The translations under genes and the position numbers were made by a program. From DATFXM01 sp035315885 (GTDB taxonomy: Bacteria > Acidobacteriota > Blastocatellia > UBA7656), in contig DATFXM010000185.1 in the NCBI GenBank assembly GCA_035315885.1, positions 1 through 64,000 of the forward strand: a DNA stretch of 64,000 nt. Direction: 5' to 3'. The notes below the pieces were generated by a model, which saw only the letters and a list, made by a program, of their open reading frames with translations, had not been told where the DNA came from and searched no databases. Numbering within the stretch: the stretch's first letter is position 1; the number at the start of each line of letters is the position of its first letter. Shown here one piece after another: positions 17,457 to 25,162 of the stretch.

Positions 17457-17987
17457 ATGAAGCTTAAAGAGATCAAAGCGCTGATCGAGCTCATAGATCA
17501 AAAAGGATTTGCTGACTTCGAAATTGAAAACAAGGGATTCCGGTTGCGGATTCGCCGCTACTCGGAATCGCCGCTGAGCGCTTCGCCGACGCCTTTAATC
17601 ATCTCCTCGCCCATCGGCGGGGAGCTTCCACCCAGGCGAGCGGAGCAGCGAACAATCGAGGTGCAACTTTCCGAGGCGACAAAGCAAGCACAGCCAGACG
17701 CCCCGGCCGCAGCCGTACCTCCACAAGCGCCACCGGAGCCGGAACCGCAGCGCCACACAATCAAGTCTCCGATCGTTGGAACATTCTATCGGTCTCCATC
17801 TCCTACGGCAGCGCCGTTTGTCCAGATTGGCGATCGCGTGCAGGCGGACAGCGTAGTCTGCATAATCGAAGCCATGAAGCTGATGAACGAAATCCAGGCC
17901 GAGGTCTCCGGCGAAATCCTGGCCATTCACGTCGAGAACGGGCAGCCCGTCGAATACGGACAGCCTTTGTTCGAGGTGAAGGTCTAA
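17457..17987 (+). CDS. accB: Biotin carboxyl carrier protein of acetyl-CoA carboxylase
   Basis: The 176-residue product carries biotin for the first committed step of fatty-acid synthesis. The N-terminal helix region KEIKALIELIDQKGFADFEIE and the C-terminal biotinyl domain with CIIEAMKLMNEIQAEVSG (biotinylated Lys) are complete; a Pro/Ala-rich linker joins them. accC follows after six bases. Confidence 0.96.
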   Translation: MKLKEIKALIELIDQKGFADFEIENKGFRLRIRRYSESPLSASPTPLIISSPIGGELPPRRAEQRTIEVQLSEATKQAQPDAPAAAVPPQAPPEPEPQRHTIKSPIVGTFYRSPSPTAAPFVQIGDRVQADSVVCIIEAMKLMNEIQAEVSGEILAIHVENGQPVEYGQPLFEVKV

Positions 17988-17993
17988 TCCCGC

Positions 17994-19373
17994 ATGTTCA
18001 AGAAGGTTCTCATTGCCAATCGCGGCGAGATTGCAACGCGAATCATCTGGGCGTGCAAGGAACTCGGTATTCGGACCGTTGCGGTGCATTCCGAGGCCGA
18101 TCGCGACGCGCTTCACGTCAGGTTTGCCGATGAGGCCATTTGCATCGGACCTGCGCCTTCCAGCCAGAGCTATCTGAATATCCCCGCTGTCATATCCGCG
18201 GCAGAGATCGCCAACGTAGACGCAATCCATCCGGGCTATGGTTTCTTAGCCGAGAACGCCTACTTCGCCGAAGTCTGCGAGGCGTGCAACATCAAATTCA
18301 TAGGTCCAAGGCCCGAGAGCATAAGTTTGATGGGCGATAAGGCGAAAGCTCGTGCCGCGATGAAAGCCGCCGGCGTACCCATTACGCCTGGCTTCGATGG
18401 AATCATTGAAGACGAGCAACAGGCCGCTCGGATCGCCGAGGAGATTGGTTATCCGGTAATGATCAAGGCCTCGGCTGGCGGCGGAGGGCGCGGCATGCGC
18501 GTCGTTCGCGACCACGAAGAACTGCTGACCGCTCTTCCCGCAGCCCAGCACGAGGCTCAGTTGGCCTTCAATAACTCGGCCGTATACATCGAAAAGTACA
18601 TCGAGGTCGCGCGACACATCGAGATTCAGGTTCTCGGCGATCATTTCGGCAATGTCCTGCACCTGGGCGAGAGAGAGTGCTCGATTCAGCGACGCCATCA
18701 AAAGCTGATTGAAGAGTCTCCCTCTCCCGCAATAACTCCGGAACTGCGCGCGGAGATGGGTGCCGTCGCGGTGAAGGCGTGCAGGGACATCGGCTACGTC
18801 AGCGCGGGAACGATGGAGTTCCTGCTGGACGAGAATAGCAATTACTACTTCATGGAGATGAACACGCGAATTCAGGTCGAACATCCGGTCACCGAGCTTG
18901 TCACAAACACCGATCTGGTTCGCGAGCAGATCCTGGTTGCGGCAGGCGAGCGGCTCGAGTTTGACCAGGAGGACATCGTGTTTGCGGGCCATGCGATCGA
19001 GTGTCGAATTAATGCTGAGTCTCCGGTCACTCTCGCGCCTTCTCCCGGACTAATAACCGCGTTGAACCTGCCGGGCGGTCCCGGAGTGCGAGTTGACACA
19101 GCCGCGTATCCGGGCTGGTTTGTGCCGCCGCATTACGACTCCCTGATAGCCAAGCTACTCGTGCATCATCGGACAAGGGAGCTGGCCATCGCACGTATGC
19201 AGCGAGCGCTGGAAGCGATGATCGTCGAAGGCATCGAGACTTCGGTACCTTTGCACAGGCGGATACTCGCCGATCCCGAGTTCATCGCCGGCAGGCTTTC
19301 AACCAGGTTCATGGACCGCTTGCTTGCGCCACCGCGCGAAGGCAGCCGCGGCAAGCAGGCAGGGTCGACGTAA
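17994..19373 (+). CDS. accC: Biotin carboxylase subunit of acetyl-CoA carboxylase
   Basis: The 459-residue product carboxylates the biotin on AccB using ATP and bicarbonate. It has the N-terminal FKKVLIANRGEIATRI, the glycine-rich ATP-grasp loop KASAGGGGRGMRVVR, the block MEMNTRIQVEHPVTE and the family C-terminal domain. accA/accD are not in the window. Confidence 0.97.
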   Translation: MFKKVLIANRGEIATRIIWACKELGIRTVAVHSEADRDALHVRFADEAICIGPAPSSQSYLNIPAVISAAEIANVDAIHPGYGFLAENAYFAEVCEACNIKFIGPRPESISLMGDKAKARAAMKAAGVPITPGFDGIIEDEQQAARIAEEIGYPVMIKASAGGGGRGMRVVRDHEELLTALPAAQHEAQLAFNNSAVYIEKYIEVARHIEIQVLGDHFGNVLHLGERECSIQRRHQKLIEESPSPAITPELRAEMGAVAVKACRDIGYVSAGTMEFLLDENSNYYFMEMNTRIQVEHPVTELVTNTDLVREQILVAAGERLEFDQEDIVFAGHAIECRINAESPVTLAPSPGLITALNLPGGPGVRVDTAAYPGWFVPPHYDSLIAKLLVHHRTRELAIARMQRALEAMIVEGIETSVPLHRRILADPEFIAGRLSTRFMDRLLAPPREGSRGKQAGST

Positions 19374-19400
19374 CCACTCCAGCGCGTATCGGCTCGAGCA

Positions 19401-20021
19401 ATGTCGCTCTTCCTTCCAAAGCTGTATCCGATAACCGATGTCAAAATCAGCGGGCTCTCACATCGGGAGCAGCTCGAACGCCTCGCCGCTGGAGGCGCTA
19501 CACTGGTTCAACTGCGCGACAAGATCTCTGCTGCCCGCGCCTTCTATGAGACCGCTCTCGAGGCAATGGCGATCGCTCGAAAACTAGGGGTTCGAGTGAT
19601 AGTCAACGATCGCGTCGACATTGCAATGGCGGTGCAAGCGGACGGTGTTCATCTTGGACAGGACGACTTGCCTCCGGAGTACGCGAGATCGTTGATGGGA
19701 GATTTCAAAACGATCGGTCTTTCGACTCACAACCTGGAACAGGTTGTGGAAGCCTCCTTGAAGGCAGTGGACTACATCGCAGTAGGGCCGGTCTTTTCCA
19801 CTTCGAGCAAGCAGAATCCCGATCCCGAGGTCGGACTCGGGCTGATCCGCGAGGTGAGGGCGAGGACATCAAAGCCGATTGTCGCGATTGGCGGGATCAC
19901 GCTGGATCGCGCACGCGCGGTTCTTGCGGCCGGAGCCGATAGCCTAGCGGTGATATCTGACCTGGTCGGCGCCAAAGACATCACTCAGCGAGTGCGGGAG
20001 TTCATTCGTGAGATGCAGTAG
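19401..20021 (+). CDS. thiE: Thiamine-phosphate synthase
   Basis: The 206-residue product joins the pyrimidine and thiazole moieties to give thiamine phosphate. TIM-barrel motifs are LVQLRDKISAA, VIVNDRVDIAMA, GVHLGQDDLPPEYAR, DYIAVGPVFSTSSKQ and PIVAIGGITLDRA. It follows accC by 27 bases; no TPP riboswitch is visible in that gap. Confidence 0.95.
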   Translation: MSLFLPKLYPITDVKISGLSHREQLERLAAGGATLVQLRDKISAARAFYETALEAMAIARKLGVRVIVNDRVDIAMAVQADGVHLGQDDLPPEYARSLMGDFKTIGLSTHNLEQVVEASLKAVDYIAVGPVFSTSSKQNPDPEVGLGLIREVRARTSKPIVAIGGITLDRARAVLAAGADSLAVISDLVGAKDITQRVREFIREMQ

Positions 20022-20128
20022 GCAGTAGGCAGTATACAGAGTAGGCAGTAGGCAGTAGGCAGTTGTGTTCGACTGACAAGAAGCTTTATCTGAAGTCAAA
20101 CCCAAAAGACCTACTGCATACTGCCTAC
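20020..20128. repeat. Inverted GTAGGCA repeats between convergent genes
   Basis: The segment starts GCAGTAGGCAGTAGGCAGTA and, after about 45 bases, ends with CTACTGCATACTGCCTACTGC. The arms are tandem copies of a seven-base unit (AGTAGGC and its complement). It lies between the convergent thiE and DUF1573 genes and could act as a two-way terminator. Confidence 0.8.
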
Positions 20129-20131
20129 TGC

Positions 20132-21217
20132 TTAATTGAAGCTGCACTGGACCGGGATCTCCAGAACTGGAACGTCCGGGTCGTTGGTCTCGACAATAAT
20201 CTTTCCCTTGTAGGCGCCTGCGGCAACCTTCGTCCGGTCGACCGTGGGCCGCAATCTGTAGACTTGCCCCTCGCTATCCGTCAACAGCTCGAGAGTCAAA
20301 AAGGGCAGAGTTGACTTGAAGCTCTTTATTTTCAACCCGCCTTCACGCAGCTTGCGAATGGTGATTGTCGGCCAGGTGGCGTTGGACAGGTCGGCAGTCG
20401 CGGGCATTGCAGGGAAAACAATCGCCGATGGCTGTGCAAAGACCTTGGCATACACGGTCAGCTCAAGGTCGATCGTCATCTCCGGATTTGTCGGGCTGTC
20501 GGTTGCGATCCGAAGCGGTTCGTTGTACTGGCCGGGCTTGAGTTTGGGGTTGGTCGAGAGACGCACTTCGTAACGCCGGCCGTCTTCGATCGTGACCAGT
20601 TGTGCAGTGAAGCTGTTGCCGCCCGGTATGAGCTGTCTGACGTGAACTGGTGGGCCTTGGAGGTTCACGAGGTACACATTCGTTTCGGTCGGAAGCCCTG
20701 AAAGCGTGCTTGCGATCCAGCGATCGAACGGCTCGACGTTGAATGGCCCCACCCGCTTCGCGCCAGGCGGTGGCGGAGCGCCGGGGATTGGTTCGAATTT
20801 GAACCGCGCCCTGAGCATCAGGGTAAAGTTAGCCTTCTTTGGATCGTTCGTTGAGACACTTGCAGCCTTGGCTATCTCGCCCGAGTAGCCGTCAGTGTGT
20901 TCAACCGCCAACTCGATTTTTCCCTCCTGACCAGGAGGCACGACTTTATCGTAGTCGCCTTTTGTGCATCCTCAGCCAGGGGTGACGCTGTTAATCAGGA
21001 GGTCGGCTTTTCCGGTGTTCTTTACCTTGAAACTCCAGCGAAGGGCGGTACCGGCCTTCACTTCGCCGAAGTCGTGTGTGGTTTCTTCCAACACCAGTTC
21101 AGGCGTACCGGAATTTGAGCTTCCGTGATCGCCATTCTGGTGCGCGTCCTGGGCAGCCGCGAGGGGCGCCAGGACGAAAATCAATACTGGAATCAAGAGT
21201 GCCTTCAGGAACTTCAT
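20132..21217 (-). CDS. Candidate selenoprotein: secreted DUF1573-like protein with in-frame UGA
   Basis: The frame runs 361 residues if the TGA at 20972-20974 (codon 82) is read as selenocysteine. It starts with a signal peptide (about residues 1-23, ending AAAQ). A DUF1573-type beta-sandwich follows: TTHDFGEVKAGTALRWSF, then KNTGKADLLINSVTPG, then UGA, then GCTKGDYDKVV. Most DUF1573 proteins have CGCT exactly here, so the UGA replaces the first cysteine. Sequence stays in frame and protein-like to the stop at 20132 and includes further Ig-like beta repeats (residues 95-361). The alternative is a true stop giving an 81-residue fragment plus an ORF starting at 20941, but the intact reading frame and family alignment favour Sec. 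Function is unknown; a periplasmic redox or binding role is only inference. Confidence 0.75.
20923..20960 (-). promoter_or_regulatory. Candidate SECIS hairpins after the UGA codon
   Basis: Counting from U of UGA as 1, bases 15-22 (AGGCGACU) pair with 30-33 and 36-39 around loop ACGAUAA, with a two-base bulge. An alternative stem, bases 37-42 (CCUCCU) with 47-52 (AGGAGG), closes a GGUC tetraloop, the same loop as the E. coli fdhF SECIS. The GGUC loop is about 39 bases after UGA, slightly further than the usual spacing. The two stems share bases 37-39 and are mutually exclusive. Confidence 0.45.
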
Positions 21218-21263
21218 TCGTCATCTCCAGTTTAAACGTTCGGGGGAAGCAGAAGTATACCAA

Positions 21264-21297
21264 GAGTTCTGAGTTCTGAGTACTGAGTTCTGAGTTG
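21264..21297. repeat. GAGTTCT tandem heptamers
   Basis: GAGTTCTGAGTTCTGAGTAC and a further two units of the CTGAGTT family lie between the start of the DUF1573 gene and the kinase relic. They cut off the relic reading frame. Confidence 0.8.
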
Positions 21298-21299
21298 AT

Positions 21300-21503
21300 T
21301 TCTTCGCCTCTCACCTGCTCCGGCGACATGTATTCGATGGTGCCCACGAGGTGACCGGCTCTGGTCATACGACTCGAGCCCAACACCCTGGCGATGCCGA
21401 AGTCCATGACTTTGATCGAGCCGAGGGTGGTCAGCATCATGTTGGCTGGTTCTTCGCCGATCATCTCGGTTATCTTGTAACTGCCGATCACCCCACCAAT
21501 CAT
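21300..21503 (-). pseudogene. Relic of a Ser/Thr protein kinase gene
   Basis: The 68 recognisable codons begin MIGGVIGSYKITEMIGEE and jump directly to PANMMLTTLGSIKVMDFGIA and VGTIEYMSPEQVRGEE. Compared with the intact kinase at 22677-24278, an internal in-frame deletion has removed about residues 19-134 (P-loop, catalytic Lys and HRD Asp). Everything after the activation segment is gone, replaced by heptamer repeats. The frame then runs on through repeat sequence. It is not expected to be active. Confidence 0.88.
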
Positions 21504-21528
21504 AAGTGCTGGCGCTGCTCTCGCTGTC

Positions 21529-22659
21529 TTAGTAACTCTGAATCAACCGAACGATGAGGTTGGATTCAGCCTTTTGTTTTGTTGCGGGCGCAAAGTTGTA
21601 GGTCTTCCCCTTATCTTTGTCCTTCGATGTGTCCTTGAGCTTCAAATGAAATGCGCCGTATTGCGAGCCGACAAAGCCGTTGATCGCCGCTTCCTTGATC
21701 TGCGAATCCTGAGCTTCGAAGGTGTGATTTCCGTCTTTGGCTTTATAGCTCACGCCGGTCTTACCGACGAAGAAAGAGCCCTCGCACCAGCTCTTAAACA
21801 CGCCGTCGTGGTCGTGATAAACGTAAAACACTGCCGATCCGCCGCGCTCCATCGCCGCGCGCATCGACTGCTCCGCCGAAACAATATTCTGTTCGCCGTA
21901 GAGCTGCGCGAACCCGAGGAGTTGATAAGCCGTCGGCCTCGCAGAGTCCATCTGAGCTGCCTGGTGTAGAAGCCGAATCGCAAGGTTTGGGTTCCGTGCC
22001 TGCATCGCCCCGATCGCCTGATCGGTGAGCTCATCGTAGTCGGGTCCTACTCTTGTCCCGGTCATCCGGCCGCCTGACGGAGTCGAGGGCGAAGTCGAGG
22101 CCGAGGTCGCCTTTTCGCTGATTGCTCCGAGCAATGAACGCTTTCCCCCGGCGGCGCCTATCTCGCGCGCAATTTCGGGTGTCATGGCAAAGCTGATTCC
22201 GCGCACTTCCACAAATTGTTCGACGCGTTCTGAAGGCACGCCGCTCTGAAGCATCGTCACGATTTCAGCTTTGCTAAGCGGTGCCCCCGCGGGAACTTTT
22301 GTGGGGTTTGTCGGACCAGACGGGCCGCTCGGCTTGCTCGGCGGCGTTGCATGAGCGGTTGCTCGATAGTTAGTGCGCAGCGCGTCGATCAGTTCCGGGC
22401 GAGCGCCCGCGTCCTTGAACTCGGCTTCCACAGCCGGAGTCAACTGGAAATCGACACCGCGCTGCTGAACCGCCTGAACTACCTCCTGAGTCGAGAGAGC
22501 GTTGAGCCTCACCACTTTCAGCAGGCGCTCCTTGTCGTAAGGAGTTCGAGTTTGCATGGTGGCGGTGGTGGTACTCAGCGCGACGAGTATCGCTGAAAGT
22601 GCCGCGGCTGCCGCGATTCTTGCGAGCGTTGATTGAGCGGTGTTGCGCTGATTGATCAT
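21529..22659 (-). CDS. Secreted repeat-domain protein of unknown function
   Basis: The 376-residue product has a hydrophobic N-terminal segment (about 14-33), then two copies of a roughly 50-residue helical module (RLLKVVRLNALSTQEVVQAV... and KAEIVTMLQSGVPSERVEQF...), each ending in a segment about VDFQLTP or ISFAMTP. A TPR-like stretch (AIRLLHQAAQMDSARPTAYQ) follows, and a beta-rich C-terminal part beginning FYVYHDHDGVFKSWCEGSFF. It is in line with the kinase gene behind it (18-base gap), so it may be a target or effector. No function is recognised. Confidence 0.85.
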   Translation of the reverse strand: MINQRNTAQSTLARIAAAAALSAILVALSTTTATMQTRTPYDKERLLKVVRLNALSTQEVVQAVQQRGVDFQLTPAVEAEFKDAGARPELIDALRTNYRATAHATPPSKPSGPSGPTNPTKVPAGAPLSKAEIVTMLQSGVPSERVEQFVEVRGISFAMTPEIAREIGAAGGKRSLLGAISEKATSASTSPSTPSGGRMTGTRVGPDYDELTDQAIGAMQARNPNLAIRLLHQAAQMDSARPTAYQLLGFAQLYGEQNIVSAEQSMRAAMERGGSAVFYVYHDHDGVFKSWCEGSFFVGKTGVSYKAKDGNHTFEAQDSQIKEAAINGFVGSQYGAFHLKLKDTSKDKDKGKTYNFAPATKQKAESNLIVRLIQSY

Positions 22660-22676
22660 GGTTCGACCCCACGTTG

Positions 22677-24278
22677 TTATTGGTCGAGCAGCTTACGAGC
22701 CTCTTTACGCCGTTTTGCCAGGTCTTCTTCTTCCTTTTTCTTGGCTGGCTTAGCGGGCCGCGTCTTGCCGGTGTCTGAAACAGTCGAGTTTGTCGGAATA
22801 TCAACCTCGCGAATGCCCCCCGTCGAGCTGGGCGGAGTGACTTGCGGCGGTGAAACCGGTGCGCTCGGAGCAGTCGACGATGGAGTTGTAGTAGCAGGAT
22901 CGGCAGATCTGCTTGAGGGTTGCGAATTGGTCGACTGCGGACTGGTCGACGGCGGATTTGAAGCGGGCGATGGGAGGTCCGCTTTTTTCGCCGTGAGAAT
23001 CAAGAACGCCGGTACCGCCAGAATGATCAGGAGAAACAACGCTGCGCCTGCGTAGTGAATCCAGCTCAGTCTGCTGAAGAATGAGGGCTGAGGCTGAACC
23101 CCCGATTGATACGCCTGCGGGTATCCCTGCTGGAAGCCCCGTTGCGGCTGAGGGGGTTGCGGCTGAGCTGGTTGCCGCTGAGGTGGCTGCGGCTGAGGGT
23201 ACGCCGGCTGAGGCTGGCCGTACTGATGCTGGTACTGCTGCTGCGGCGGCGGAGGTTGATGTTGGTACTGCCGAGCCGCTTGTTCGCCAGACTGACTGGC
23301 CAGCCGCGTCTCCTTTGGTGCGGTTGGGTCGGTTCGCGGAGTAGTTTCCGAAGCTCCCGCCAGTCTAGTCTCCTTTGGAGAAGGTTTCTGCACAAGCGTT
23401 GGTGCATCTGAGACTGCGATCCGGGTTGGTTGTGACGTGAGCTGTTGTTGTAGCGCCGATCGCGACGCGGAAGTTGCCGTAGTGAGAGCCTCTCGGAATT
23501 CGCCGGCGGTTTGAAATCGCGCCTCTGGCCTCTTGGCAAGCGAACGCATAATGGCTTGCTCGACGCCGAGCGGGATGTGAGGCGAAAAGGTCCTCGGGGG
23601 AGGCGGCGCTTGTTGGATCTGTGCCATCATCAGACCGAATTCGCTATCGCTTGTGAACGGCAAACGTCCGGTGAGCATTTCGTAGAGCAGAATTCCGAGC
23701 GAGTAAATGTCGGTTCGAGCGTCGATCTCCAGGCCTTGAATGGCCTCGGGGGACATATATTCGATAGTGCCGACGATATTTCCCTGACGCGTCATTCTGG
23801 CGGTGCCCAGCACTCGCGCGATGCCGAAATCCATGACCTTTATGGAACCGTCTTCGGTCAGCATCATGTTGGCGGGTTTTATATCGCGGTGGATGATCCC
23901 GAGCCGGTGCGCGCGGCCGATGCCTTCCAGCGCCTCGCAAAACAGAGTGATCGCGTGGTCTACCGGAATTGCGCCGGTGCGGCGGATCATTCTATCGAGC
24001 GTCTCGCCCTGCACGAACTCCATGACCATGAAAAAGTCATTGCCGTGCCGCAAGAAGGTGTAGAGGGTGGCTATGTGAGGGTGATTGAGTTTGGCCAGGG
24101 TTACTGCTTCGGAGCGGAAGCGTTCGACGATGTCCGGCTGACTTGCGAGCTCGGGCCTGAGCATCTTGATCGCCACGTCACGCTCAAGCATGAGGTCGGT
24201 TCCCTTGAAGACGGCGCCCATGCCGCCCTCACCGATTTTTGAAGTAACTTTGAAATTTCCGATTACCGTTCCAATCAT
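22677..24278 (-). CDS. Transmembrane Ser/Thr protein kinase (PknB-type)
   Basis: The 533-residue product has a kinase domain at about residues 9-265 with GEGGMG, catalytic Lys38 in VAIKML, HRDIKPANMM (Asp132), DFG at 150-152 and the EYMSPEAIQG activation region. A Gln/Pro-rich linker (residues 310-395) leads to a single membrane segment (about 404-427, HYAGAALFLLIILAVPAFLI) and a Ser/Thr/Pro-rich outer tail. The start ATGA overlaps the stop of the phosphatase gene upstream, so kinase and phosphatase are co-translated. Confidence 0.95.
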   Translation of the reverse strand: MIGTVIGNFKVTSKIGEGGMGAVFKGTDLMLERDVAIKMLRPELASQPDIVERFRSEAVTLAKLNHPHIATLYTFLRHGNDFFMVMEFVQGETLDRMIRRTGAIPVDHAITLFCEALEGIGRAHRLGIIHRDIKPANMMLTEDGSIKVMDFGIARVLGTARMTRQGNIVGTIEYMSPEAIQGLEIDARTDIYSLGILLYEMLTGRLPFTSDSEFGLMMAQIQQAPPPPRTFSPHIPLGVEQAIMRSLAKRPEARFQTAGEFREALTTATSASRSALQQQLTSQPTRIAVSDAPTLVQKPSPKETRLAGASETTPRTDPTAPKETRLASQSGEQAARQYQHQPPPPQQQYQHQYGQPQPAYPQPQPPQRQPAQPQPPQPQRGFQQGYPQAYQSGVQPQPSFFSRLSWIHYAGAALFLLIILAVPAFLILTAKKADLPSPASNPPSTSPQSTNSQPSSRSADPATTTPSSTAPSAPVSPPQVTPPSSTGGIREVDIPTNSTVSDTGKTRPAKPAKKKEEEDLAKRRKEARKLLDQ

Positions 24279-25156
24279 CGCGGGACCTCCACCTGGCGAG
24301 TCTCGGGGGCGGGCCGTTCGGGTTGTGAGTCTCTGGGCTGGAGGCTCACGATTGCAACAGTGATATTGTCGTGACCGCCTCGCTGTTTGGCGAGGGCAAT
24401 CAGGTTTGAACAGGCCTCGGCGGGCAAGTTGGCCTCTGCGATGCGCTTCATCTCCTCGTCTTCAACTAGGTCGTAAAGACCGTCCGAGCACAGCAGGAAC
24501 TTGTCACCGGGTTTAATCGGTAGTGGCGTTTCCCAGATGGTCACTTCTACGTCTTCGTGGCTGCCAAGCGCCCGGAGGATCACGTTTTTCTCGGGATGAT
24601 GTCTGGCCTCGTCCAGGCTGATCCACCCGCGTTTGACCATCTCCATCACCGCGGAGTGATCTTCGGTCATGAGATAGATCTGGCCGTTGCGGATCATATA
24701 AAGACGCGTGTCGCCAACGTGTGCCGCGATGGCCGAGCCATTTTGCAGGGCGAGGGCGGTACAGGTCGTACCCATGCCGCCCATTGTCGGATTGCTGGTC
24801 GAACGTTGGTTTATTGCTTTGTTGGCGGCGTGAAATGCGGCTTCCAGCGCCTGTCGAGGCGTGCCGTTCTTGTTGTAGTAGGTGTGGTCGATCAGCTCGA
24901 CCGCCATGTGGCTCGCGACCTCGCCGGCCGAGTGGCCGCCCATTCCATCTGCCACCAGCACGAGCGTACCCCTTCTGCTGGCCAGGTCAGGTTCTTTGGG
25001 CCTTGTGTAACGGCCGGAGTCTTCATTTATTTCCCGCACGCAGCCTACGTCGCTCAACATGCTCACAACGACGTCGTAGTCGTTCTTATCCGCTGAGTCC
25101 AACGCGACCGTGGGCTTTACTTCCTCTGATTTCGATTTCTTCCATCCCTTAAACAT
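24275..25156 (-). CDS. PP2C-type Ser/Thr phosphatase
   Basis: The 293-residue product has the metal-dependent phosphatase motifs in order: DVGCVREINEDS, LVLVADGMGGHSAGEVAS, IAAHVGDTRLYMIRNG, LLCSDGLYDLVED and GGHDNITVAIV. Such enzymes reverse PknB-like kinases. It lacks a membrane segment. It sits between two kinase genes with a four-base overlap to the downstream kinase and six bases from the upstream one. Confidence 0.95.
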   Translation of the reverse strand: MFKGWKKSKSEEVKPTVALDSADKNDYDVVVSMLSDVGCVREINEDSGRYTRPKEPDLASRRGTLVLVADGMGGHSAGEVASHMAVELIDHTYYNKNGTPRQALEAAFHAANKAINQRSTSNPTMGGMGTTCTALALQNGSAIAAHVGDTRLYMIRNGQIYLMTEDHSAVMEMVKRGWISLDEARHHPEKNVILRALGSHEDVEVTIWETPLPIKPGDKFLLCSDGLYDLVEDEEMKRIAEANLPAEACSNLIALAKQRGGHDNITVAIVSLQPRDSQPERPAPETRQVEVPR

Positions 25157-25162
25157 GGTGCA

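Noticed and set aside
19374..19400. TPP riboswitch ahead of thiE
   Set aside because: Only 27 bases lie between accC and thiE, too short for the riboswitch and with none of its conserved motifs.
20972..20974. Simple nonsense mutation in the DUF1573 gene
   Set aside because: Not excluded, but disfavoured: the downstream frame of 279 codons is intact and the UGA replaces the conserved cysteine exactly.
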